From assembly GCF_007827045.1 (NCBI RefSeq), contig NZ_RPFW01000003.1, positions 992,001 through 1,056,000 of the forward strand: 64,000 nt of DNA, written 5' to 3'. This document shows positions 43,466-52,375 of the stretch, one piece after another; the stretch's first letter is position 1; the number at the start of each line of letters is the position of its first letter. The position numbers and the translations under genes are program-made. The notes beneath the pieces were generated by a model. It ran no database searches, had not been told where the DNA came from, and was given only the letters and a program-made list of their open reading frames with translations. This stretch comes from Trebonia kvetii (GTDB lineage Bacteria > Actinomycetota > Actinomycetes > Streptosporangiales > Streptosporangiaceae).

Positions 43466-44395
43466 ATGCTCGATGTGCGACGCCTGCGGCTGCTCTATGA
43501 GCTCAGCCTGCGCGGCACGCTGGCCGAGGTTGCCGAGGCGCTGCATCAGAGCCCGTCCTCAGTCAGCCAGCAACTGACCCAGCTTGAGCGGGAGGCGGGG
43601 GTGACACTGCTGCGCAAGGTGGGCCGCCGCGTGCAGCTGACCCCGGCCGCCGAACGGCTGGCCGAGCATACGGGGATGATCCTGGATCGGCTCGAGCGAG
43701 CCGAGTGGGACCTGGCCGAGGCGGGCGAGGCCGCCGCGGGCACTGTTCGGGTCGCGGTGTTCCAGTCTGCCGCGCTCGCCTTCATGCCGCAGATGCTGGC
43801 CGACCTTGCCCAGCGTCACCCCCGGCTGCGGGTGACGATGTCGCAGCGCGAGCCGGAGGAGGCGCTCTACGAGACCTGGGTGCGCGAGTTCGACCTGGTG
43901 GTCGCCGAGCAATACCCGGGCCATGCCGCGCCCTGGTTGCACGATCTCGACCGCGACCTGCTGACGACGGATGCCTTGCGCCTGGCGGTGCCGCCCGAGG
44001 GCGCGATCTGGGACGGGATCCGCACGATCACGGACGCTGCGCACGTGCCCTGGGTGATGGAGCCGAAGGGAGCGGCGAGCCGGCACTGGGCCGAGCAGGT
44101 GTGCCGGTCGGCCGGCTTCGAGCCCGACGTCCGCTTCGAGACCGCCGACCTCGAGGCCCACGTCGCCCTCATCGAAGCCGGCAACGCGGTCGCCATCCTG
44201 CCCGGCCTGATGAGCGTACGCCGGCGGCCGAGGGTCCGAGTGGTCGACCTGCCCGGATCGCCGCGCCGGACCGTGTTCACGGCCACCCGCACGGCCCTCG
44301 TCGCCACACCGCGAATCCTCGCCTGCCGCGAGGCGCTCGCCGCGGCGGCGCACCCGGAGTCCGGTCTCCCGCACGAGGCAGACTACGACAATTGA
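43466..44395 (+). CDS. LysR-family transcriptional regulator
   Basis: A 309-aa regulator. ATG at 43466 gives the usual LysR start MLDVRRLRLLYELS; GTATCAT just upstream could be a -10 box for a leaderless message. The helix-turn-helix is TLAEVAEALHQSPSSVSQQL (residues about 18-37), followed by a periplasmic-binding-like effector domain (VRVAVFQSAALAFMPQML). Divergent orientation from putA with a palindrome between suggests it controls proline catabolism; the effector is not evident. Confidence 0.88.
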   Translation: MLDVRRLRLLYELSLRGTLAEVAEALHQSPSSVSQQLTQLEREAGVTLLRKVGRRVQLTPAAERLAEHTGMILDRLERAEWDLAEAGEAAAGTVRVAVFQSAALAFMPQMLADLAQRHPRLRVTMSQREPEEALYETWVREFDLVVAEQYPGHAAPWLHDLDRDLLTTDALRLAVPPEGAIWDGIRTITDAAHVPWVMEPKGAASRHWAEQVCRSAGFEPDVRFETADLEAHVALIEAGNAVAILPGLMSVRRRPRVRVVDLPGSPRRTVFTATRTALVATPRILACREALAAAAHPESGLPHEADYDN

Positions 44396-44411
44396 CCAGT
44401 CGATAGGTGTA

Positions 44412-44642
44412 TCAAGTCCGGGGGTGGCGTACGACGTGCCCCTCGCCGGGAACGTTCTCGATCATGCCCTCGCCTTGCAGGATCTCCAAAGCCCGGGCCG
44501 CGACGCGGTGGGAGACCTGGTGGTGTTCCGCCACGTCATGGGCCGAGGGGACACGGCCGGTCAGGGTTCCCTGGGCGATCTCGTCTCGCAGCATCTTGGC
44601 TACTTGCTCATACGGCGGCATCGCCGAGTCTGGGTCGATCAC
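44412..44642 (-). CDS. Short GntR-type winged-helix protein
   Basis: A 76-aa protein that is essentially one GntR DNA-binding domain: PPYEQVAKMLRDEIAQG, VPSAHDVAEHHQVSHRVAAR and LEILQGEGMIENVPGEGHVV. No effector-binding domain follows, as in small YtrA-like regulators. It is convergent with the LysR gene, tail-to-tail. Targets unknown; the large membrane protein at 44821 is the nearest divergent gene. Confidence 0.78.
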   Translation of the reverse strand: MIDPDSAMPPYEQVAKMLRDEIAQGTLTGRVPSAHDVAEHHQVSHRVAARALEILQGEGMIENVPGEGHVVRHPRT

Positions 44643-44820
44643 AGGGGTCAGCTTTCACGTTGCGCGGACCATTGGCAAGTTAGTCGGGCTTCTCGCTGCC
44701 AGCCTCGGCACGGCGTCATCCGGGCGGAGCGCGACTGTCATAATTCCAGCGTAACGACCTGTGTTTTCATCACCCTGCGCGGGTGATCAGGGTAGTGCGT
44801 CTCCCGCGCATCATCGGGAG

Positions 44821-47295
44821 GTGAGCACTCCAGGCGTCCCCCAGGCCGCCGCCCCAGCGGCGCGGCTGAAGAGTCAATCCCGCCCGGGCCTGCTGCGCAG
44901 CTGGCGTTCGGCGGTGTTCGCCACGGCGGGCGACGGACAGCGGCGACGGCGCGGGACAGATGGGGTACGCCTGGCCTGCGCTGTGCTGGCACTGGTGTGC
45001 TGCCTGCTGATCATCCGCTTTGACTCCCGCGTTGACCGGGCCATCGTCCAGGTCATCCATCCACCGCCGTGGAGCATCACTTGGCTGGTGACGGTGGTCT
45101 ACCAGGCTGGTTCGCTGGGCGTGGTCATCGTGCTTGTCGCACTGGCGCTGATTGCGCGCCGCTGGCTGATCGCGCGGGATATCGCGCTGAGCGCGGCGGT
45201 CGCGGCGGCGGTGAGCGGGATCTTGGTCGCGGTGCTTGGAAGTCGCGGCGGGCGGCCCGCCGGGGTCGTAATCGGCGGGTATGACCTGAGTTTTCCGGTG
45301 CTGCGGATCGCCTTGTTCATGGCGGTAGCAACGGCGGCCCTGCCGTACCTGGCGCGGGGCATGCAGCGGCTCGTCGAGATCTTCATCGCCTTGACCGCCC
45401 TGGCCACGGCTGTCGGAGGCCATGGGCTGCCGCTCAACGTCGGCGGCAGCCTGGTCATCGGCTGGGGGGCGGCGGTGGCGGTCCGGCTCGTCTTCGGCTC
45501 ACCGCTCGGCCTGCCATCGGTCGACGATGTGCGGCTGCTGCTGCGCGAGATAGGCGTCAGTGCCAGCAACGTGCGTCCGGTGCCCCGGCAAGTCTGGGGA
45601 GTGGCGAGGTATCAGGCAACCGAGACACGCCCCGACGGTTCGCCCGGCGGGCGGCTCGGGATCGACGTCTATGGCCGGGATGCGGCGGACGCCAAGCTGC
45701 TCACCAAGGCGGGCCGGTTCCTGCTGTACCGGGATTCCGGGCCGACCTTCACGATTACCCGGCTGCAGCAGGTCGAACGCGAGGCCTACCTCACGCTGCG
45801 GGCCGGCCAGGCTGGTGCCGCCGTTCCCGAGCTGGTCGAGGCGGGAACCGCGGGACCGGCCAAGGACGCGCTGCTGGTCTACCGGCTGCCAGCGGGCCCG
45901 AGCCTGGCCGAGGCCGAGGCCGAGGCCACCAAGATCAGCGACGCCGGCCTCGATGACCTCTACCGGCAGCTGCTGATCCTGCGCCGGGCGCGGATCGCCC
46001 ACGGTGCCGTCAGCGGCGACACGCTGCGGGCTCAACCAGCGGCTAACAGCATGATCCTGACTCAGTTCCGCAACGCCTCGTCGAGCGCGTCGCCGGATCA
46101 GCTCGACCGGGACGCGGCCAGCGTGATGGCCGCGACGGCACTGCTCGTCGGTGCCGAACGAGCCGCCGCCGCCGCGGCCCGGGGCCTGCCGCCGCAGATC
46201 CTCCAAGGCGCCCTTCGCCAGTTGCACGCGCCGGCGCTCGATCCCGCGCTCCGCCGGAACCTGCGGCGCAAGCGCGACCTGCTGCCAGACCTCAGGCAGC
46301 GCGCCGCCGAGGCCGCCTCGATCGAGCTGCCGACGCTGGTGGAGCCCCGCCGGGTTAGCTGGGCGACGCTGCTCATGGTCATCGGCACGCTCGTCGGCGG
46401 CTGGGTCCTGATCGGCGTGCTCCTCGACGTCTCGAAGTCGTTCGACACGGTGATCGGGGCCAGCTGGCTCTGGGTCATCATGGCGTTCCTCCTCGCGCAG
46501 CTCGCCTACGTCGCCTCGGCCGTGGAAAGCATCGGCAGCGTGGCCGGGCCACTGCCGTTCGGACGGGTGCTCGGCACCGAGATCGCCAACACGTTCAGCG
46601 CGCTGGCAGGCGGGACCGCGGCGGTCTTCGCGACCCGGGTTCGCTTCTACCAAAAGCAGGGCTACGACACGTCGACGGCGTTGAGCTCGGGCGCCATCAT
46701 GACCACCGTCTCCTGGGTTACGACCCTGGTGCTCCTCCTGATCTCGCTGCCGTTTGCCTGGGGATCCATCCACCTCGACGCCGGCTCGCACCTGAGTGGA
46801 GACTCCAAGCTGGTATGGGTCATCCTGGCCGTCGTGGTGCTGGTCGCGCTGGCCGCCGGGCTGCTGCTCGCGGTGCCCAGGCTGCGGAGACTGGCCGCCG
46901 ACAAGGCGCGCCCGAAACTGCACAGCATCCTGGGCAATTTCAGGGAGATAGCCCGGTCCCCTGGCAAGCTGACGCTCCTGGTTGGCGGCGCGGTCGCGCG
47001 GGAACTGCTGATAGCCATGTCGCTGTCTGTCTCGCTGCGCGCCTTCGATGACCATCTCCGGCTTCCTGTCGTGATCGTGGTCATCAGGCTTTCCGCGATG
47101 ATCGGCGGCGCCTCTCCCTCCCCCGGCGGTATGGGCGTCGTAGAAGCGGGCCTGATCCTCGGCCTCACCGCGGCCGGCGTCGCCGAGGCCGATGCCACCG
47201 CCGCGGTCTTCATCCAGCGCCTGTTCACCGCCTACCTGCCGCCAATCTGGGGCTGGGTCACCCTCGTCTGGATGCGCAAACGCGACTATCTGTGA
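44821..47295 (+). CDS. Three-part membrane protein: TM region, kinase-like domain, YbhN/LPG-synthase-type flippase domain
   Basis: An 824-aa protein (GTG 44821; GTG 44761 is an alternative, and neither has a clear ribosome site). Residues about 45-230 contain several TM helices. A soluble middle part (about 260-490) resembles a degenerate aminoglycoside-phosphotransferase/kinase fold (FLLYRDSGPTFTITRLQQVE, RIAHGAVSGDTL), lacking a clear DFG/HxD catalytic set. The C-terminal 300 residues form a UPF0104/YbhN-like membrane domain (ESIGSVAGPLPFGRVLG, GGASPSPGGMGVVEAGLIL), related to the flippase part of MprF. A role in lipid or envelope handling is inferred. Confidence 0.7.
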   Translation: MSTPGVPQAAAPAARLKSQSRPGLLRSWRSAVFATAGDGQRRRRGTDGVRLACAVLALVCCLLIIRFDSRVDRAIVQVIHPPPWSITWLVTVVYQAGSLGVVIVLVALALIARRWLIARDIALSAAVAAAVSGILVAVLGSRGGRPAGVVIGGYDLSFPVLRIALFMAVATAALPYLARGMQRLVEIFIALTALATAVGGHGLPLNVGGSLVIGWGAAVAVRLVFGSPLGLPSVDDVRLLLREIGVSASNVRPVPRQVWGVARYQATETRPDGSPGGRLGIDVYGRDAADAKLLTKAGRFLLYRDSGPTFTITRLQQVEREAYLTLRAGQAGAAVPELVEAGTAGPAKDALLVYRLPAGPSLAEAEAEATKISDAGLDDLYRQLLILRRARIAHGAVSGDTLRAQPAANSMILTQFRNASSSASPDQLDRDAASVMAATALLVGAERAAAAAARGLPPQILQGALRQLHAPALDPALRRNLRRKRDLLPDLRQRAAEAASIELPTLVEPRRVSWATLLMVIGTLVGGWVLIGVLLDVSKSFDTVIGASWLWVIMAFLLAQLAYVASAVESIGSVAGPLPFGRVLGTEIANTFSALAGGTAAVFATRVRFYQKQGYDTSTALSSGAIMTTVSWVTTLVLLLISLPFAWGSIHLDAGSHLSGDSKLVWVILAVVVLVALAAGLLLAVPRLRRLAADKARPKLHSILGNFREIARSPGKLTLLVGGAVARELLIAMSLSVSLRAFDDHLRLPVVIVVIRLSAMIGGASPSPGGMGVVEAGLILGLTAAGVAEADATAAVFIQRLFTAYLPPIWGWVTLVWMRKRDYL

Positions 47296-47314
47296 AAACC
47301 CTGGCGACGGCCTC

Positions 47315-47566
47315 CTATGCAGGTTGCCTGGTGTCAAATCCAAGGGTGTCGACGCAGTAGATGCCGCGGACCTGGGTGATGGCGATCAGTATCGCCGTGC
47401 AGCTGCGGCAGCGGGCTACCGCGCCGGGCAGGCGCGGGTAGACCACTGTCTCCGCGATTGCCGCCGACGCCTGGCAGGCCCGGCAGGTAATGATGACGCC
47501 TGTCATGTCCTCGCCGAAGATCTCCTCGAGCAGCCCGGCTAGGGCATTGCCGTCTAGCGTTTCCAT
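47315..47566 (-). CDS. DUF6510 zinc-ribbon-like protein
   Basis: An 83-aa protein beginning METLDGNALAGLLEEIFGED, with two CxxC pairs (CRAC and CRSC) spaced about 30 residues apart, likely a zinc ribbon. The pattern matches the actinobacterial DUF6510 family. It sits 1 nt after the cytidylate-kinase-like gene, so they are probably co-transcribed. Function unknown. Confidence 0.75.
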   Translation of the reverse strand: METLDGNALAGLLEEIFGEDMTGVIITCRACQASAAIAETVVYPRLPGAVARCRSCTAILIAITQVRGIYCVDTLGFDTRQPA

Positions 47567-47567
47567 G

Positions 47568-48260
47568 TCAGCGGGTTCCCTCCTGAAGCGCTTTGGCTTC
47601 TCCAGCTTGCTGAAGTACGGCGGGGAACGCCGCCAGCGACCGGAGGATGACCTCGACGACGGCGTCCAGGGGTATCGCGGTGGAGTCGATCACCAGGTGG
47701 TAGTGCCGAGGGTCGGCCGGATCGGCCCGGTAGAGGCGGCGGACGTAGGCGACGCGGGCCCGGTCGGCGGCGGCCATGCGCCTGCGCGCCTCATCGACCC
47801 CGATCGCCTCGATCGCGGCGACCTGCACGACCCGCAGCGACGCCGGCCCGTCGAGCCGGACGTGAAAGCCGCGCGACTTGCCGAGCGCCACCGCCGCGCC
47901 CCGGCCCAGGATCACCCCGGCGCCGTCGGCGGCCGCGCGGCGGATTCCTTCCTCGCAGTACCGGCGCAGGTGCTCTTCCTGATACCGGGAAGCCGGGGGT
48001 GACTGGGTGGGGCCCGCAGGCATCGCCTGGGTGAGCGAGGCGAGCAGCCGGTGCGCCGGCGTGAGGTCCGTCTCGGCCGCCGACAGCCGCTCGGTGCACG
48101 GGTCGGGTCCCGCCTTGGGGTGCGCGGTGCCGCCGGTGCTCGTCGTCGCCCGCTGCAGGAAGGGCACACCGAGCCGCTCCGCGAGCGCCGGGCCGACCAC
48201 ACTGCCGCCCGCGCCGTACGACGCCGACACGGTGACCAGCCGGGTCCGATCGGAACTCAT
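47568..48260 (-). CDS. Cytidylate-kinase-like family protein
   Basis: A 230-aa P-loop-type protein related to Cytidylate_kin2. ATG at 48260 has AAGGAGA upstream. The N-terminal strand and loop read VTVSASYGAGGSVVGPALAE, where the usual GKS/GSGG P-loop appears as GAGGSVVG. GVILGRGAAVALGKSRGFHV and VDEARRRMAAADRARVAYVR (lid and base-binding helices) follow. Substrate is unproven. It heads a short run with DUF6510 and lies downstream of the decayed MFS gene. Confidence 0.8.
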   Translation of the reverse strand: MSSDRTRLVTVSASYGAGGSVVGPALAERLGVPFLQRATTSTGGTAHPKAGPDPCTERLSAAETDLTPAHRLLASLTQAMPAGPTQSPPASRYQEEHLRRYCEEGIRRAAADGAGVILGRGAAVALGKSRGFHVRLDGPASLRVVQVAAIEAIGVDEARRRMAAADRARVAYVRRLYRADPADPRHYHLVIDSTAIPLDAVVEVILRSLAAFPAVLQQAGEAKALQEGTR

Positions 48261-48276
48261 CGTCACTCGTCTCCTT

Positions 48277-48757
48277 TCACGCCGCCGCGAACACCGCGGT
48301 CTCCGAGTCCGGCTGCTCAAGCACGCCGGGGCGTAGCACGAGCCCGCAGACGACCGCGGCGCCGGCGAAGATCCCGGCGGACACCCAGAACGTCACCGCG
48401 TAGCTGTGCACTGCCCTGCCGATGATCAGCATCCGTTTGCGGCCCACCAGGTCCGACATCCGCCCGCCGACGAGCAGCAGCCCGCCGAAGGCCAGCGAGT
48501 AGGCCGTCACCACCCACTGCCGGTTCGCGTTCGAGAACGCCAGGTCGCGCTGGGCCGTCGGCAGCGCGATATTCACCACGGTGGCGTCGAGCACCACCAT
48601 CAGCTGCCCCCAGGCAGACGACGCTAAGGATCAGCCAGCGACGAGCGTCCGCGTCGCCCTCTCCGCGCGCGGGCGCCGCCGCTGCGACGGCGTCTCGGTC
48701 AGCGCGGACAAGATCAGCATTATCCCGAACGGGTGCGTGCTCCGCGTCCTGTGCCAT
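48277..48757 (-). pseudogene. Decayed DHA2-type MFS transporter
   Basis: ATG at 48757 starts an MFS-like N-terminus (ARRWLILSVVCLGA). A frameshift near 48603-48610 moves to the frame MVVLDATVVNIALPTAQRDL, WVVTAYSLAFGGLLLVGGRM and SDLVGRKRMLIIG (motif A). After IIG most of the transporter is deleted and the frame joins a last-helix-like segment (WVSAGIFAGAAVVCGLVL). About 160 residues remain of some 480. Not functional as a transporter. Confidence 0.85.
48722..48737 (+). repeat. Dispersed 16-nt motif, copy 3
   Basis: ATCCCGAACGGGTGCG, one base different from copies 1 and 4, within the start of the MFS pseudogene. Confidence 0.35.
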
Positions 48758-48904
48758 GTGATAACCCCCCGTGACGGGAGGTACCCGGAAAACCACCATC
48801 TGATCACCGTGACGTGCAATCACCTCTGGCTGCGCGCCGCGGCGGTCACTCTGCGCAAAGTCCGCGAGCGCGTCATCCGCACCCTCGGGTAGCGCGATGG
48901 TGAA

Positions 48905-49549
48905 TCAGCGGCCGCCCCTCAGTGAGGCCCACAGGTATACGCAACCGCGGGTGCGGTACGGCCGCCACGGTGCGGCGATCTCCTCCAGGGCCTTCGGTCG
49001 CGGCAGCTCGTCCAGCCGGTAAGCGAGCTGGGCTGCCTTGCGGATGCCGAGATCGCCGGCCAGCAGGACGTCGGGCCGGCCGAGGGAGAACATCAGGAAC
49101 GCTCCGGCCGTCCATTCGCCGATTCCCGTCACGGACGTCAGCGACCGGAGCACCTCCTCGTCCTGCTGGGACGGCAGTTGGTCAAGATCGAGGTCGCCGC
49201 TCATGACCTGCTGAGCGAGTGCCCGCACCGCGCGATCCTTCGCGTGCGACAGTCCCACCGTGGTCCGCAGCTCAGGGCCCGCGCTCAGCAGCGCGTCGGG
49301 GGTCGGCACACGGTCACCGAAGTACCGGAGCAGCCGGCCGTAGATCGCGGCCGCGGCGGCAGTCGCCAACTGCTGGCGGACTATCGCCATGATCAGCGCG
49401 CCGAACATGTCTGGCGGTGTCTCGACCTCAGGCAGTGCGACCGGCCCGAGTCGCTGTACCAGTTCCGCCATCACCGCATCCGACCGGGCCAGGTGCGCAT
49501 CCGCCCTGTCGTACGCCGCCCCGTCCCGGTAAGTCGCCTGCGCAGCCAT
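48905..49549 (-). CDS. DNA-3-methyladenine glycosylase II-like (AlkA/HhH-GPD)
   Basis: A 214-aa base-excision repair glycosylase. The helix-hairpin-helix is SVTGIGEWTAGAFLMF, and the catalytic Asp lies just after in LAGDLGIRKAA. Upstream, MFGALIMAIVRQQLATAAA is the typical start of the glycosylase domain. It lacks the AlkA N-terminal DNA-binding extension, so is a short form. GAGGGGGTG precedes the ATG; a GTG 6 nt earlier is an alternative. Confidence 0.88.
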   Translation of the reverse strand: MAAQATYRDGAAYDRADAHLARSDAVMAELVQRLGPVALPEVETPPDMFGALIMAIVRQQLATAAAAAIYGRLLRYFGDRVPTPDALLSAGPELRTTVGLSHAKDRAVRALAQQVMSGDLDLDQLPSQQDEEVLRSLTSVTGIGEWTAGAFLMFSLGRPDVLLAGDLGIRKAAQLAYRLDELPRPKALEEIAAPWRPYRTRGCVYLWASLRGGR

Positions 49550-49589
49550 CGGCACCCCCTCAGCGAGCCTACTTACCCCGATGAGGGAA

Positions 49590-50036
49590 TCAGGCGCTTG
49601 CCTCGAGGGACGCGGTGAGGGCGGTCAGCCGCTCGTGCAACGCGATGCCCTCCGCCGGGTCCAAGCCGAGGCAGGACGCGATTGACCTGGGCACGGCGGC
49701 GAGCTGGTCGCGGAGTGCGAGTCCTTCCGCGGTCAGGGCCACCAGGACCCGCCGCTCGTCGCTGGCATCGCGGGAACGCGTTACGTATCCCCTGGAGACC
49801 AGCCGCTTCAACAGCGGGGTGAGCGTGCCGCTGTCCAAGTGCAGCCGTTCGCCGAGTTCACCCACGGAGCTCGGCTGGTCCGGATCCGTCCAGAGGGCAA
49901 GCATGGTGATGTACTGCGGGTAGGTCAGGCCGCAGTCCGCGAGGAACGGGCCGTACGCCCGGGTCATCGCGCGGCTGGCAGCGTACAGGGCGAAGCAGAG
50001 CTGACGGTCCAGCTCGAACTGTGGATAACCGGCCAT
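49590..50036 (-). CDS. MarR-family redox regulator, OhrR type
   Basis: A 148-aa winged-helix repressor. ATG at 50036 begins MAGYPQFELDRQLCFALYAA; the Cys in QLCFALYAASR is the peroxide-sensing Cys position of OhrR proteins. The DNA-binding part is SVGELGERLHLDSGTLTPLLKRL and RDASDERRVLVALT (wing). Its gene is divergent from the peroxiredoxin gene across an 85-nt gap holding a perfect palindrome, so it probably represses both and releases DNA upon oxidation by organic peroxides. Confidence 0.88.
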   Translation of the reverse strand: MAGYPQFELDRQLCFALYAASRAMTRAYGPFLADCGLTYPQYITMLALWTDPDQPSSVGELGERLHLDSGTLTPLLKRLVSRGYVTRSRDASDERRVLVALTAEGLALRDQLAAVPRSIASCLGLDPAEGIALHERLTALTASLEASA

Positions 50037-50062
50037 GGCTAAGAGTATGCCTTGCACACTTA

Positions 50063-50076
50063 TATTGTGCACAATA
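50063..50076 (+). promoter_or_regulatory. Operator palindrome between ohrR-like and bcp genes
   Basis: TATTGTGCACAATA is a perfect 14-bp palindrome in the A/T-rich divergent gap, about 27 nt from the regulator start and 46 nt from the peroxiredoxin start. It fits a MarR/OhrR-type operator. Confidence 0.7.
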
Positions 50077-50121
50077 GGATCGTATTCAATCTTATTGTTG
50101 ATACTTGAAGGAAGGCCCAGC

Positions 50122-50595
50122 ATGGCGCACAGTGTCAAGGCCGGCGACAAAGCTCCCGACTTCACCCTGCCATCGCAGGCCGGCGAGCCGGTGCGGCTCA
50201 GTGACCGGCTCGGCGAGCGGGTGGTGATCTTGTACTTCTACCCCAAGGACGAGACCCCGGGCTGCACCAAGGAGGCGTGCGCCTTCCGGGACAGCTATGA
50301 GGTGTTCACCGACGCTGGCGCCGAGGTGATCGGGGTCAGCTCCGATTCGGTCGCCAGCCACCTCGCCTTCGCGGGTCACCACAAGCTGCCATTCACCTTG
50401 CTCAGCGACGAGGACGGAAGTGTCCGCAAGAGCTACGGGGTCCCCTCGACCCTTGGCCTGCTGCCCGGCCGGGTCACCTACGTGATCGACCGCGCTGGCG
50501 TGGTCCGGCACGTCGTCAATTCTCAGCTCAATATCGGCAAGCACATCGACTCCGCGCTGGAGATCATCAGGGAACTGCAGGCCGAGCGCGCCTAG
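50122..50595 (+). CDS. bcp: Thioredoxin-dependent peroxiredoxin (Bcp/PrxQ)
   Basis: A 157-aa peroxiredoxin. ATG at 50122 follows GAAGGAAGG. The active-site segment YFYPKDETPGCTKEACAFRD has the peroxidatic Cys in PGCT and a resolving Cys five residues later, the atypical two-Cys pattern of Bcp. It reduces hydroperoxides in the cytosol. Regulation by the divergent OhrR-type gene is likely through the palindrome at 50063-50076. Confidence 0.93.
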   Translation: MAHSVKAGDKAPDFTLPSQAGEPVRLSDRLGERVVILYFYPKDETPGCTKEACAFRDSYEVFTDAGAEVIGVSSDSVASHLAFAGHHKLPFTLLSDEDGSVRKSYGVPSTLGLLPGRVTYVIDRAGVVRHVVNSQLNIGKHIDSALEIIRELQAERA

Positions 50596-50622
50596 CGCAC
50601 CGTGACGGAGCCGTCGTGTGCC

Positions 50623-51684
50623 CTACGCGGCGGCCGTCGCGAGCAGTTCCCGCACACGCGGGATCACCGTGCCGCCGTACAGCCCGATGCCGGTCATGAG
50701 CTGTTCGTGAGTCATGCCTGGCACGCCGTATTTCAGGTCGAAACGGGTGGCGCCGAGGGTGCGCAGGTTCGCGGCGATCTTGCGGGCGACGGTCTCGGGC
50801 GAGCCGACGTACAGCGCGCCTCGCGGCCCGGTTTCCGCCTCGAAGGACTGTTCGGTCGGAACCGGGAACCCGCGTTCCGCGGCGACCAGGCTGATGACCT
50901 CCCGCCAGCGCGGCCAGAACTCAGCCTTGGCCTGCGCGTCGGTGGCCGCGACGTGGCCAGGCGAGTGCACCATGACCGGCAGCGGCGGTCGGCCGAACTT
51001 CTCAAGCGCCTCATGGAAGAGCTGCGAGTAGGGCGCGAACCGGGCAGGCGGGCCGCCGATGATGGCGAGGGCGAGCCCGAACCCGAGGCGGGCCGCGCGG
51101 ACCACAGATCCCGGATTGCCGCCGACGCCGATCCAGGCAGGGAACGGGCCGGACTCGGTGTGCGGCACCACGTCCTGGTCCGTCAGCGCCGCGCGTGTCT
51201 TGCCTGACCAGGTGACCGGTTTGCCGTTGAGCAGTTCGGCGAACAGGGCGGCCTTCTCCTCGAAGAGTTCCTCGTAGTCAGCGAGGTCGTAGCCGAAGAG
51301 GGGGAACGACTCGACGCTCGAGCCGCGGCCGAGGATGACCTCGGCGCGGCCGTGGGAGATCGCGTTGAGCGTGGAGTACCGCTGAAACACCCGGACCGGA
51401 TCGTCGGAGCTCAGCACGGTCACCGCCGAGCCGAGGCGGATCCGCTCCGTCCTCGCCGCGATCGCGGCGAGGACGACGTCCCCGGCGGGCATCGGGAAGT
51501 AGTCGGTGTGATGCTCGCCGATCCCGAAGAAGTCCACGCCGGCCTGCTCGGCGAACACTCCTTCCTCGGCCACGTTGCGGATCGTCTGCGCGTGCGAGAG
51601 CGGTCGCCCGCCGGCGTCGGCGTTGCGGTCGCCGAAGGTGTCGAGCCCGAAGGAATAGGCGGTGCCCGGCGTAGTCATGTCCAT
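50623..51684 (-). CDS. LLM-class flavin-dependent oxidoreductase
   Basis: A 353-aa luciferase-like TIM-barrel monooxygenase. ATG at 51684 (AAGGAC upstream) starts the recognisable fold; longer upstream reading frames are not homologous. Motifs include FGIGEHHTDYF near residue 50, YSTLNAISHGRAEVILGRGS and PAWIGVGGNPGSVVRAARLG. It likely uses FMNH2 or F420 and is 20 nt downstream of an NADPH-FMN reductase gene, so the reductase may supply reduced flavin. Confidence 0.88.
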   Translation of the reverse strand: MDMTTPGTAYSFGLDTFGDRNADAGGRPLSHAQTIRNVAEEGVFAEQAGVDFFGIGEHHTDYFPMPAGDVVLAAIAARTERIRLGSAVTVLSSDDPVRVFQRYSTLNAISHGRAEVILGRGSSVESFPLFGYDLADYEELFEEKAALFAELLNGKPVTWSGKTRAALTDQDVVPHTESGPFPAWIGVGGNPGSVVRAARLGFGLALAIIGGPPARFAPYSQLFHEALEKFGRPPLPVMVHSPGHVAATDAQAKAEFWPRWREVISLVAAERGFPVPTEQSFEAETGPRGALYVGSPETVARKIAANLRTLGATRFDLKYGVPGMTHEQLMTGIGLYGGTVIPRVRELLATAAA

Positions 51685-51704
51685 GAGCGTGTCCTTGTTG
51701 CGGA

Positions 51705-52283
51705 TTACTGAGCTGGGGTCACCGCTGGCTGGCGCAGCGGCGTCAGTGCGGTGCTCCAGGCGATGACCTGGTCCAGGAGGGTGCTGAGCGAGGCCAGGCT
51801 GTAGTCGCTTGGCTTGAGCACGCTGAAGTTCTCGAACTCGGTGAGCAGGGAGAGCGCCACCTGCTGGCGCACGTCGGCCAGCTGGAGTTCGCCGGCGACC
51901 AGGCGCAGGTGCTCGACGGCCCTGGCGCCGCCGACCGATCCGTAGGACACGAAGCCGACCGCCTTGTTGTTCCACTCGGCGTACAGGTAGTCGATGGCGT
52001 TCTTCAGTACCCCGGAGGTGGAGTGGTTGTACTCGGGAGTGACGATGACGAACCCGTCGAACGAGGCGATCTTGTCGGCCCACTGCCTGGTGTGCTCGTT
52101 CTGGTACTGCCCCATCGCGGGCGGCAGCGGCTCGTCCAGGTGCGGCAGCGGGTAGTCGCGCAGGTCGACGAGTTCGAACTCGGCGTCGCTGCGGCGGGCG
52201 GCGACGTCGTACACCCACTTGGCGACCTGCTCGCCGTTGCGATTGGGGCGGGTGCTGCCGATGATGATGCCGATCCGGACCAT
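51705..52283 (-). CDS. NADPH-dependent FMN reductase family protein
   Basis: A 192-aa flavodoxin-like protein. ATG at 52283 has the perfect AGGAGGA site. The flavin phosphate loop is IIGSTRPNRNGEQVAKWVYD and the second site is VIVTPEYNHSTSGVLKNAID, both typical of NADPH-dependent FMN/quinone reductases. It precedes the LLM oxidoreductase and is divergent from a TetR gene, which probably regulates the pair. Confidence 0.9.
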   Translation of the reverse strand: MVRIGIIIGSTRPNRNGEQVAKWVYDVAARRSDAEFELVDLRDYPLPHLDEPLPPAMGQYQNEHTRQWADKIASFDGFVIVTPEYNHSTSGVLKNAIDYLYAEWNNKAVGFVSYGSVGGARAVEHLRLVAGELQLADVRQQVALSLLTEFENFSVLKPSDYSLASLSTLLDQVIAWSTALTPLRQPAVTPAQ

Positions 52284-52375
52284 GAGAGTTCCTCCTGAAC
52301 TGCGTCGGAAGCGTGCTGCGCTGGAAGCGTGCTCAGCTAAACGGACTTTACCCCGCTTAATATTCCGGCCGTAGA

